A DNA stretch of 44,588 nucleotides from positions 1 to 44,588 of the forward strand of contig CADCGD010000030.1 of the NCBI GenBank assembly GCA_902800925.1, read 5' to 3'. The DNA comes from an uncultured Bacteroidales bacterium. GTDB taxonomy: Bacteria > Bacteroidota > Bacteroidia > Bacteroidales > Bacteroidaceae. Positions 34,001 to 41,030 of the stretch are shown in pieces; the first letter of the stretch is position 1; each line of letters opens with the position of its first letter. A program made the translations under genes and the position numbers. Below the pieces are notes generated by a model that worked only from the letters and a program-made list of their open reading frames with translations, ran no database searches and was not told the DNA's origin.

Positions 34001-37000
34001 ACTGGACCAACCTCTGCGGATATTATGCCGACTCAACGCTCTATGCTGCTGCCAGCGGTACGAAGGAGATGATTCCTGAGAATGGAAACATCACTACACG
34101 CTTCTTCGGCGAGGGCGTGGTTATGGAGAAAGCCTACGACCTCAGGGCAGTGCTCTTCTGTCGCAACGGCAACGCCTTCCTGACGAACGAGTCGAAGGTG
34201 CTATCCGGTGTGAAGGATACCCGCCGTCCGCAGTTGTTTGGCAATCCAGAACCCAAGGATGGCGTGCTGGTAGCTGGCGATAACATCATCTTCAACTTCT
34301 CTGAGGACATAGAATACAGCTACCTGCAAGCAACTACTAACTTCGAGGTGACGGGCGAAACCAATGAAAGCAGCATACAAGAGGCTCCGTCGCTACAGTT
34401 TGACGGTTCGGGCTATGCTCAGAGCGATGCACGCCGCAACTTCGCCGACAAGGACGTAACCATCGAAGTGATGATAAAGCCGACAGATACAGGCAAAGCT
34501 ATGCCTATCTTCTCACATGGTAGTGACGGCAAGAAGCTGCAACTGTGGCTGACAGAGACGAAATGTCTGAAAGCTATCATCGACGACCAGACAGTAGAGA
34601 CCACAAAGCCAATCGCCACTGAGGGCTTCCAGCGAGTAGCGGTGGTATTGGACAATGATAAGAAGACGATAAGTCTCTACACTAGTGAACTGGTAGCTAC
34701 GAAGGAGAACGTGGTTTACAGCGGCTACGGTCCGCTCATCTTCGGTTCTACCAACGAAACCGATGTCAGCAAGCGTACCTTCTATCATGGAAACATGCTG
34801 CAAGGACGTGTCTGGAACCGTGTACTGGACATCAACCAGCTCAACAGCTATGGCAACCAACTACTCACCGGTTACGAGATGGGACTGGTCGATTACTATC
34901 CGATGAACGAAGGTAACGGTGACTATGCTCCTGATTTGGCACTAGGTGCCCATCTAAAGCTCAACGGTGTGGAATGGGCATGGCCAGATGGTATGTCCCT
35001 GCAGCTCGATGCCTCAGAGGAGAAACCCATCAAAGGTCTGCAACTGAAAGAGGATTTCTTCCAGCGTACCGTCGATCAGGACTACACCCTGATGTTGTGG
35101 TTCAAAACCAACGAGAGTGGTCGAGGAGCCCTGCTCTGCAACGGTTCAGGTAAGGCCACCGATGTGGATGCCCGCAACAAGTTCTTCATAGGTTTCGAGG
35201 GACAGACTCTGAAGTACCGTACCAATGGACATGAGTATGCCCTGGGTGACAACTTCAGTGACGACCGCTGGCACCACTACGCAATGACAGTGAACCGTGC
35301 TCACCAGGTAGCCAGCATTTATGTGGACAACGCCATGAAGGCACAATTCACCTGCGACTCACTCGGAGGTATGACAGGAAACTTCTATCTTGGTAATATG
35401 GTATGGCAGGAAGAAGGTCCTGAGAATGACAAGGTACACCAGCAGAATGCTTTCACAGGTCACATAGACGGCATCGCATTGTTCGAGCAGGCTCTGCCAC
35501 AGACGCTCATCAAGCGATATTCTACCAAGTCGCCAGGCGGTGTGGAGAAGGGACTCATCACATACGTTGACTTCGAGCATCAGGAACTCCAAAAGAACAA
35601 TGAATACGAGACGGTGCCATACGTATTGAACAAGAAAGTGAAAAACGGACAGATTTCCAGTAAGAACGACAGCATATTCGTTGACCCGATAATGGACATC
35701 ACGGCACGTGTCAATCAGAACGAGGGTGCCCCAATGCAGGTTTACGAGGAACTGCGCAACCTGAACTTCAGTTTCGTAGGTAAGGATAACCAGATTCTGG
35801 TGAACATCGACGAACTGGATTCACGTATCAACAAGCGCACCGTATATGTGACCCTCAGCGAAATTCCTGACCTGAACGGAAACTATACTGCATCGCCGAC
35901 AACAGCGGCTGTATTTGTTGACCGCAATCCGTTGCGCTGGTCGCAGAAGACATTCAAGGCGACCATGCAGTATGGTGCAGAAACTGATTATACATTCGAC
36001 ATCAGCGTATGCAACACCAGCGGTGCAGGACATACCTACTATATTGATAATCTGCCGAAGTGGCTCAGCGTAAATACTCCCATTGACGTTATCGACGCAA
36101 AGAGTGAGCGAGTGCTGTCATTCACTATCAGCAAGGATACTAACGTCGGCACTTACGATAACATTATCTATCTGATAGACGAGAATGGTCTGACCGAGTC
36201 GTTAGTACTTGACATCACCGTCGAAGGACAGACTCCTGAATGGACTGTATCCGATGACATCAAACAATTCTCTATGAATATTGTAGCTCGCGTCGAGATA
36301 GGTGACGATATAGTGACCGACTCGCGTGACATTGTAGGTGTGTTTGATACGACGGGGCGCTGTATGGGTACAGGAAACGTAAGCTACGGAGCGTCATCGT
36401 CAGAAAGCATGACCTACCTGACAGTATATGACAACACAATGGAATCAAGCGAATTGTCGTTCCGTCTGTGGCATCATGCGACAGGTAAGACGATGCTACT
36501 CACACCATCGCAGAAAGTGACATTCATGCCTGAAGGCTTCGTTGGAACCACGAAAGCCCCGCTCGTTCTGAGGGCTGACGACGAGTACGTACAGCGCATC
36601 AATCTGGAACCGGGCTGGAACTGGGTGTCACTGAACGTCATCAACAACGACTATCGAGCTGTGAAGACCTTCTTGAGTAGGTTTGACTGGCAGAACGGCG
36701 ACATGCTGACTGACCAAAACCACAGCCTCTCACTGATGTATCAGGATGGAGAATGGATGTCGAACAAGGGCACAGCAGAGCTTGACAAGATGACCATCTC
36801 CGTGGCTGAAAGCTACCGTATCAAGGTAGGTCACGACATGAGAATAGAACTGACAGGCAAAGCCATCAAGACGAATGGTGACCGCACCATCAAGGTGAAG
36901 TCGGGGTGGACCAGCATTGGTTACACACCACTAGTCAACCTACCTGTAACGACTGCTCTCGCCGACTACCTGTACGAAGCTCAGGACGGTGACGTTGTGA

Positions 37001-37623
37001 AGAGCAAGACTGAATTTGCCATGTTCTACGAAGGAGCCGACGGAACATTTGAATGGAAGGGTAATCTGAAATATATGAAACCGGGTGAAGGCTATATGAT
37101 ATACCGTCAGCGGCAAGGAGAAACCTCGTTCACCTATCCGTATGTTGAAGCCAATGCAACCTTCTTCGAAGAAATCTCTACTCAACAAAGCGCAGCCAAG
37201 AGAGCCTACAGCAACAGTATGTCGCTGATAGGCGTGGCCGAAGGCATCGAACTGCAGAAAGGCGACCGACTGATTGCCCTTTCAGGAACGGAAGTACGCG
37301 GTGTAACCGTAGTGGAGACACAAGAGAAGACAGCCGACAGCCCACTCTTCTTCCTCTCTATCGAAGGCGACAAGAAAACTGAACTCTCGTTTGCCGTAGA
37401 GCGCGACGGTGAAATCATCGCAACTAGCGGTGAGATGATGACCTACGAGGCAAATGCTATCAGTGGTTCGATTGACCGACCTACTAGCATCAGCTTCGTA
37501 GAGCAAGACCGCACTCAGCAGCCACAGAGCGGATGGTACACCATACAGGGAGTCAAACTGCCTGCAGCACCTCAGACAAAGGGTGTCTTTATTTACAATG
37601 GTAAGAAAATTCTGATATATTGA
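28084..37623 (+). CDS. Giant secreted multidomain surface protein (3179 aa)
   Basis: A signal peptide (cleavage after VWA, residue 26) leads into a modular extracellular protein. Residues about 85-190 look like a GLUG-type beta-helix (FRGIFNGNGHTL, then GGFTG). A fibronectin III-like domain (about 662-735) and two carboxypeptidase-regulatory-like domains (about 747-835 and 839-916) follow. The middle carries ILRDPPGGASKATLSKGS near residue 1300. A Big_5-like stretch (RRPQLFGNPEPKDGVLVAGD) lies near 2050. Two LamG/jellyroll domains follow (about 2105-2275 and 2306-2480). A CxG-type domain (about 2729-2834) is shared with the next gene. The C-terminus SGWYTIQGVKL, then GVFIYNGKKILIY resembles the C-terminal motif of many Bacteroidales secreted proteins, possibly a type IX-type signal. 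A role in adhesion or glycan binding is inferred. The lipoprotein gene follows after 7 nt. Confidence 0.85.
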   Translation: MRKELKKLSVLLFLLLMAVIPISVWAADPNDDTVMIDGVSYHVLRNLDDWERFRQLVEETGGDSDVNAIMDADLSVTTMVGVPDRKPFRGIFNGNGHTLNVAIDGSSESWYQAPFHYVRNATIRDLHVTGYVNGGKHNAGLCGFCDDVTIERCWVSTTVKSERSDGYFVGGFTGHCRQSHIIITDGLFDGKLIVVANNKYDHFAGAFFGWGEKGVTWDATRLYENGSNQDCRYSIGYIAKTGDADAWGGRDHPAVYTSHDWGECGDHKNYTDQQTVVNAMNADKSNSWVLVDGIARPNIKSYSLEPTFECYDIVPGTEAGEEGQLKIPFSCDQVVKWIDCWYTDENGNRKDLPRLTLSPNSYSGFILLPATEAHRDLQMKVRLMIDSLTYTYDAKSDAVMHNPRNLTCDVLNYSKTSLTDAGAVRLQWETKDADYNDMMDGDVFNVLRSLTGKPEDMVSIGSVMLDNSRSKYEYKDSTLISALAAENVDAATGTAQVAYWVVRATTQQLWGMSADKNPTVVTIKPQLDKLALLEPTGVKGDWSSKDEYKVKVTWDYKANDESHHYVWDNRISMKLEVKTYRADGSRADSTVTAIAAEQLQAGEAEVLVSRSCVSYQITLLFDTSKSPLGKDTVSIAATLPEDKFYHESLGRIDKESLVVRELQSSVLLTWANVDDEPVDYYEVWRRDAAGGDFGLLVGQLTEMQYEDKTTSPVHQYEYYVRGVNDCEGKKYEDTKTVAGNCIQTGTMEGYLRFSDGTGVPGVDINIKSTDGKAWKVTTDESGFFRMSALPYVNNTETTYTVAPNLNEFSDVQPVTFKTTPGGNLVKDVTFVVEQSIKISGYVQYYGTSIPVQGVSFLVDGHEMHTAAGKVVTDFEGKFSFRVLEGIGHSIQAVKDGHTFYRGGFYHENDDDPDTKTVYDFTADPPGLYFYDDTRVKLIGRVAGGKDQGDIPLGNSLSRNNLGDDLQIVLSLEGDNASRLVYDNQDHDKKERDEVFYHPANDSKYKYQTKVHTTINRMIISPDIHTGEYVVMLPPVKWKIQQITAKGYATLFQSGQVGDVIDLTDSLTLHKDHFEGSWKNAEDMEITTVDVEYNAQYSRIYHTPVVIDYKQLGYDKFDYFGDQYYNFKNVTGDKQKLTLAYGVRKPNWPVGKKDSLETKYTFGYPVFSIDRKYPIKISATERYYYNNNTKSDTIDIIRLSGGEVTIHNGMLSSTHRDVVALDSVGEATYNLEAAQVPYLLTGNDALRTVTMTLEMDGTHYEATPLHAYLLNVQQLKGAKDILSYSTPLLVDILRDPPGGASKATLSKGSTLQYSYQMDLSWDAGMTMNIGIGNQLDTFTGVVAAPMGAGAVAGFNNSASNAFSTSIDLVFSGSGNRAFNYTMTATEDISTSSDKYMVGADGDVYIGVDQNIVLKPATAIRAIPDSVFQQLGGQLKAGRMVEIAQGVDEKGKTLHLVRDEVVTYGPVINSNFVHSQYYITKQLIPSLTEQCQSLIFTGTRDQAVQRASASGEIVYWSKVPQDDENFATPSTYEMIVPDGYSGDKTDEVARYHDNLMTWIEMIGRNEQEKLTARDLVQNFDVDGGAGISYSESFTSDYSNTSSYVSPISVSTVDYFNKQGGDIALNFAQFVGPAAAKFIASIAKGKLGGTNQESTIGTNTVEVRGVGLRISFNLIPAMSFSVKPKHAEKKTFNRKESFTIAMDRKSHLNFDVYRVETSTDDVSSNNVLDVFIGNNFDEQEADNYDYLKREIKLEDYRQPRGFVYRTRAGATCRPYEDWNLSQVYNPGTVINERTKKIENPVIKMDKQSLSGVPFGEAARFKVYLTNDSEEPESAYIYFTLYQNETSNPDGAKLMMDGMPITGDGRTIEIHPGQVTEKTLEVYAGEKFDYDSLKIGLVSQGDALAVQEVAFDVHYLQTAGNVAITTPGDKWIMNCDAPTEGDKGWYLPVIISGFDKNQHNFDHIEFQYKESARGDDYWTNLCGYYADSTLYAAASGTKEMIPENGNITTRFFGEGVVMEKAYDLRAVLFCRNGNAFLTNESKVLSGVKDTRRPQLFGNPEPKDGVLVAGDNIIFNFSEDIEYSYLQATTNFEVTGETNESSIQEAPSLQFDGSGYAQSDARRNFADKDVTIEVMIKPTDTGKAMPIFSHGSDGKKLQLWLTETKCLKAIIDDQTVETTKPIATEGFQRVAVVLDNDKKTISLYTSELVATKENVVYSGYGPLIFGSTNETDVSKRTFYHGNMLQGRVWNRVLDINQLNSYGNQLLTGYEMGLVDYYPMNEGNGDYAPDLALGAHLKLNGVEWAWPDGMSLQLDASEEKPIKGLQLKEDFFQRTVDQDYTLMLWFKTNESGRGALLCNGSGKATDVDARNKFFIGFEGQTLKYRTNGHEYALGDNFSDDRWHHYAMTVNRAHQVASIYVDNAMKAQFTCDSLGGMTGNFYLGNMVWQEEGPENDKVHQQNAFTGHIDGIALFEQALPQTLIKRYSTKSPGGVEKGLITYVDFEHQELQKNNEYETVPYVLNKKVKNGQISSKNDSIFVDPIMDITARVNQNEGAPMQVYEELRNLNFSFVGKDNQILVNIDELDSRINKRTVYVTLSEIPDLNGNYTASPTTAAVFVDRNPLRWSQKTFKATMQYGAETDYTFDISVCNTSGAGHTYYIDNLPKWLSVNTPIDVIDAKSERVLSFTISKDTNVGTYDNIIYLIDENGLTESLVLDITVEGQTPEWTVSDDIKQFSMNIVARVEIGDDIVTDSRDIVGVFDTTGRCMGTGNVSYGASSSESMTYLTVYDNTMESSELSFRLWHHATGKTMLLTPSQKVTFMPEGFVGTTKAPLVLRADDEYVQRINLEPGWNWVSLNVINNDYRAVKTFLSRFDWQNGDMLTDQNHSLSLMYQDGEWMSNKGTAELDKMTISVAESYRIKVGHDMRIELTGKAIKTNGDRTIKVKSGWTSIGYTPLVNLPVTTALADYLYEAQDGDVVKSKTEFAMFYEGADGTFEWKGNLKYMKPGEGYMIYRQRQGETSFTYPYVEANATFFEEISTQQSAAKRAYSNSMSLIGVAEGIELQKGDRLIALSGTEVRGVTVVETQEKTADSPLFFLSIEGDKKTELSFAVERDGEIIATSGEMMTYEANAISGSIDRPTSISFVEQDRTQQPQSGWYTIQGVKLPAAPQTKGVFIYNGKKILIY

Positions 37624-37630
37624 TACAACA

Positions 37631-38425
37631 ATGATGATGAAAAACATTAAGATAATGATGATTCTGGCAGCCCTCACCATGGTGGGGGGCTGCTCGAAGG
37701 ACGACGATGGCAGTAGTGAGCCGACATGGAACAACTCCACTTTTACCCCGTCGGAGAAACCTACATGGGTAGTCGATTGGCATTCTGATGCCGTGCAGCC
37801 CGACTGGCAAGATCCCGATGCCACGAAGTATGAATGCTGCATGAACATGCGCCTTCGTCTTGTTGACGATATGGCTCCTTATTCGACCGAAGACGATCGT
37901 CTGGCAGTGTTTATCAACGGAGAATGTCGCGGAGTGAGCTACAGAAGTAAAATGGCTAACGGCAAGGTCTTTTTCCTCTTGCATATCAATGGAGACAGCA
38001 AAGAGGCAGGAAATAAGATGGAACTGCGCTATTATTGCGACGGATTGCACCACATGAGCATCACGACAGCCATCTCTCCGTTCGTGCCGAACAACGTAGA
38101 CGATATCTTCCAAAGTGATTTCAGTATCGTATCCGGAAGCCAGAAATACCCCGTAGCTACGTTGCTGAGCGTCATGATGCCCCAGGAAATGCCATTCACC
38201 GCAACCAGTGGCGACATGTTGGCCGTATTCGTAGGTGACGAGTGTCGTGGCATAGGCTATCAGGGTGGCGACTTGTATGAGGGTTGGAGAGTAACGGTCT
38301 ATGGGCCGCAAGTGGGCGAGACAGGGCAGATACGCTACTACAGTGCCGAAAAAGGTGGCGTTTACACTATCCTGAAGACCTTCACACTGTCAGGAAACCT
38401 TCAGCAGGAGAATATCTGGTTCTAG
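37631..38425 (+). CDS. Lipoprotein with two copies of the giant protein's CRG domain
   Basis: A 264-aa lipoprotein: MMMKNIKIMMILAALTMVGGC with the lipid Cys at 21, then an acidic/Ser spacer (SKDDDGSSE) often linked with surface exposure in Bacteroidetes. Two domains follow: DDRLAVFINGECRGVSY to about residue 150, and GDMLAVFVGDECRGIGYQGG to the end. Both match the DIVGVFDTTGRCMGTGN domain of the giant protein upstream. It starts 7 nt after that gene, so the two are co-transcribed and probably work together at the cell surface. No enzymatic motif is visible. It could anchor or cap the giant protein; that is inference. Confidence 0.75.
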   Translation: MMMKNIKIMMILAALTMVGGCSKDDDGSSEPTWNNSTFTPSEKPTWVVDWHSDAVQPDWQDPDATKYECCMNMRLRLVDDMAPYSTEDDRLAVFINGECRGVSYRSKMANGKVFFLLHINGDSKEAGNKMELRYYCDGLHHMSITTAISPFVPNNVDDIFQSDFSIVSGSQKYPVATLLSVMMPQEMPFTATSGDMLAVFVGDECRGIGYQGGDLYEGWRVTVYGPQVGETGQIRYYSAEKGGVYTILKTFTLSGNLQQENIWF

Positions 38426-38470
38426 AAATAGTATGCTCCGTTTCCTGATGGTCATATATGATATTTTCAG

Positions 38471-38597
38471 TTTGCGGTTTTGCATGCGAAGGTATGAAAT
38501 AATTATGCGTTATGCATGAGGAATTATGAATTATTTCGTACCTTTGCACTGCAATTATGAACATCATCAAGTTTCTGAAGGATTGGACGCTGCCAGT
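38471..38597. repeat. Right copy of the duplicated divergent promoter region
   Basis: Aligns with 27777-27900. The transporter side (TACCTTTG at 38539-38546 and the start codons) is intact, while the comM-facing box is TACCTTCG on the minus strand, with the key TTTG lost. This decay pattern is the reverse of the left copy. Confidence 0.8.
38539..38546 (+). promoter_or_regulatory. Transporter promoter -7 box
   Basis: TACCTTTG followed by CA, 10 nt before the ATG at 38557, giving a very short or nearly absent leader. No clear -33 TTTG is visible. Confidence 0.6.
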
Positions 38598-39519
38598 GTC
38601 CATTACGGTGGGTACGGTGTGCTACCTGACGTTCTACTATGTGCCACAGCTTGACGAGTTGGGCACACAACTAGCACCCGTGTTTGATGTTATCTTCCCG
38701 CTGTTTGTGTTCTTGACACTGTGGGTGACCTTCTGCAAGGTTGACTTCCACCAGATGCGCCCTCATCGCTGGCATATCGGTGTATTGGTGGCTCAGCTGT
38801 TATTGGTTGCAGTCAACATTGGCATCATCTTCCTTGTGGAGACTGACGTGGAGCAAAAACTACTCTGGGAAGCCATGCTGACCTGTATTATCGGTCCTGC
38901 AGCCTCTGCATCACCTGTGGTGACGGGTAAGCTGGGGGGCAACATCTCGACAATGACAACCTATGTGCTGATTTCGTCGCTGGCTTCAGCCTTGCTGATA
39001 CCACTCGTCTTTCCGATGTTAGAGCAGGCTATCAAGGTGTCCTTCATAGAGGCCTTCCTGATTATCTTACAGAAGGTAAGCATTGTGCTCTTGTTGCCTT
39101 TGGTGTTAGGCTGGTTGATGCAGCACTATATGAAAGGCATCTGTGCCAAGATTGCCGCTATGCCAAACCTCAGCTTTTACTTCTGGGCTATCTCCTTGTC
39201 CATCACGACGGGCATCACCGTGAAGAACATCATGCATAGCACGGCATCGCTGACGTTGCTGTTATTGATAGCAGTTACCACCTTTGTGCTCTGCTGGGTA
39301 CAGTTTGGTATCGGTCGTGCCATCGGTCACCATCTGGGCGAGGAGGTCAATGCCGGACAGGCACTGTTCCAGAAGAACACCGCACTCAGCATCTGGGTGG
39401 CTTATATGTATCTGCACCCTGTCGCCTCCGTCGGCGCCGGCTGCTATGTGCTATGGCAGAACATCATCAACTCCCTAGAGCTCTGGCAGTACAGAAAAAG
39501 TGAGAAAGTGAAAAACTGA
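38557..39519 (+). CDS. BASS-family (bile acid:sodium symporter-like) transporter
   Basis: A 320-aa membrane protein with about nine to ten TM helices. It has the two-repeat layout of SBF-like transporters: CIIGPAASASPVVTGKLGG in the crossover region of the first half, and QKNTALSIWVAYMY in the second. These match the polar unwound helices of the BASS fold. Substrate is unknown; organic anions are usual for the family. The C-terminal tail (YRKSEKVKN) is encoded by a GTGAAAAA-type repeat near the gene end. It probably originally lay divergently next to comM; see the duplicated promoter regions. Confidence 0.8.
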   Translation: MNIIKFLKDWTLPVSITVGTVCYLTFYYVPQLDELGTQLAPVFDVIFPLFVFLTLWVTFCKVDFHQMRPHRWHIGVLVAQLLLVAVNIGIIFLVETDVEQKLLWEAMLTCIIGPAASASPVVTGKLGGNISTMTTYVLISSLASALLIPLVFPMLEQAIKVSFIEAFLIILQKVSIVLLLPLVLGWLMQHYMKGICAKIAAMPNLSFYFWAISLSITTGITVKNIMHSTASLTLLLLIAVTTFVLCWVQFGIGRAIGHHLGEEVNAGQALFQKNTALSIWVAYMYLHPVASVGAGCYVLWQNIINSLELWQYRKSEKVKN

Positions 39520-39531
39520 GCAGTGAAAAAG

Positions 39532-39568
39532 AAATCCGCACGAGGCATCGCTCCTCGTGCGGATTTTT
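39532..39568. terminator. Bidirectional terminator between transporter and aspA
   Basis: AAATCCGCACGAGG (39532-39545) and CCTCGTGCGGATTT (39553-39566) form a perfect 14-bp stem with a 7-nt loop. T-runs follow on both strands (TTT on plus, TTTCTTTTT on minus), serving the two convergent genes. Confidence 0.92.
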
Positions 39569-39583
39569 CGTTTATGAAAGGGT

Positions 39584-40996
39584 TTACTTCGTAAACTGAT
39601 GGGAGACAAGCATGTTGCGGGGATCGAGGGCTTCGTCGAGCTTCTCCTGGGTCATGAGGCCTTTCTCCAGCACGATGTCGTAGACAGATCGGTTGGTATC
39701 GAGGGCTTCCTTGGCGATCTTCGTCGATGTCTTGTAGCCGATGTAAGGATTCAGGGCGGTGACGATGCCAATGGAGTTTTTTACCATCTCCAGACAGCGT
39801 TCCTTGTTGACGGTGATGCCCAGCACGCACTCTTCAGTGAGTGTCTCGATAGCGTTCTTCATCCAGATTAGACTCTCAAAGAGGCACTCGGTGATAACGG
39901 GTTCCATCACGTTGAGCTGTAGCTGGCCGGCCTCGGCGGCAAAGGATACTGTGGTGTCGTTGCCGATGACCTTGAAACAAACCTGGTTGACAACCTCGGG
40001 GATGACGGGGTTGACCTTGCCAGGCATGATGGACGAGCCGGGAGCCTTGGGAGGCAGGTTAATCTCGTTGAGACCGCAACGGGGGCCAGAGGCCATAAGT
40101 CGCAGGTCGTTGCATATCTTCGACAGTTTTACGGCCAACCGCTTCAGGGCCGACGAGTAGCTGACGTAGGCTCCTGTGTCGGGGGTGGCCTCCACCAAGT
40201 CGGCTGCAGATATGAAGGCCTCGCCCGTGAGTTTCGACAGATTGGCGGCGCAGAGTTTGGCGAAACCGGGGACGGCATTGAGACCCGTACCAATAGCCGT
40301 ACCGCCCATATTGATTTCGTGGAGCAATTTCACGTTGCGCTCCAGGTTAAGAATTTCCTCCTCCAGGTTATTGGCATAGGCGTTGAATTCCTGTCCGCTG
40401 GTCATGGGAACGGCATCCTGCAGCTGGGTGCGTCCCATCTTGATACAGTCCTTGAACTCGTCGCCTTTGTAGCGCAGGGCACTGATGAGTCCTGTCAGGG
40501 CACCGATGAGGCTCTTGTTCATGCGGATGAGTGCTAGGCGGATAGTGGTCGGGTAGACGTCGTTGGTGGATTGTCCGCAGTTGCAGTGGTCATTGGGCAG
40601 ACAGTACTGGTAGTCGCCTTTCTCGTGGCCCATAATCTCCAATGCGCGGTTGGCTATCACCTCGTTGGCATTCATATTCACCGAGGTGCCTGCACCGCCC
40701 TGCATCATGTCGATGGGGAATTCGTCGTGCCACTGGCCGTCGATGATTTCTCGGCAGGCCTGTGAAATGGCTCCAGCTATCTCATCGTTGATGACACCCA
40801 GGGTGTGGTTGGTCTCCACGGCAGCCAGCTTGACGTAGGCAATGGCAATGATAAAGTCGTGATACATCGACATGGTCTTGCGGGAGATGTGATAGTTGTT
40901 GATGCCGCGCTGGGTCTGTACACCATAGAGGGCATCGGCAGGTACTTTGAGCTCGCCTAAGAGGTCGGACTCGGTTCTGAATTTCTGATTTGACAT
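39584..40996 (-). CDS. aspA: Aspartate ammonia-lyase
   Basis: A 470-aa member of the fumarase/aspartase superfamily, which converts aspartate to fumarate and ammonia. The signature GSSIMPGKVNP starts at Gly320 and contains the catalytic Ser loop. MMQGGAGTSVNMNANEV, NDHCNCGQSTNDVYPT and GRTQLQDAVPM are the other substrate-binding regions. The N-terminus FRTESDLLGELKVPADALYGVQT is typical of AspA rather than fumarase C. It lies 34 nt behind the dcu gene on the same strand, so imported aspartate can be deaminated and the product exchanged by the transporter. Confidence 0.95.
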   Translation of the reverse strand: MSNQKFRTESDLLGELKVPADALYGVQTQRGINNYHISRKTMSMYHDFIIAIAYVKLAAVETNHTLGVINDEIAGAISQACREIIDGQWHDEFPIDMMQGGAGTSVNMNANEVIANRALEIMGHEKGDYQYCLPNDHCNCGQSTNDVYPTTIRLALIRMNKSLIGALTGLISALRYKGDEFKDCIKMGRTQLQDAVPMTSGQEFNAYANNLEEEILNLERNVKLLHEINMGGTAIGTGLNAVPGFAKLCAANLSKLTGEAFISAADLVEATPDTGAYVSYSSALKRLAVKLSKICNDLRLMASGPRCGLNEINLPPKAPGSSIMPGKVNPVIPEVVNQVCFKVIGNDTTVSFAAEAGQLQLNVMEPVITECLFESLIWMKNAIETLTEECVLGITVNKERCLEMVKNSIGIVTALNPYIGYKTSTKIAKEALDTNRSVYDIVLEKGLMTQEKLDEALDPRNMLVSHQFTK

Positions 40997-41030
40997 AATA
41001 TAACGGTTTAAAAAGTTATTGATTATCGAG

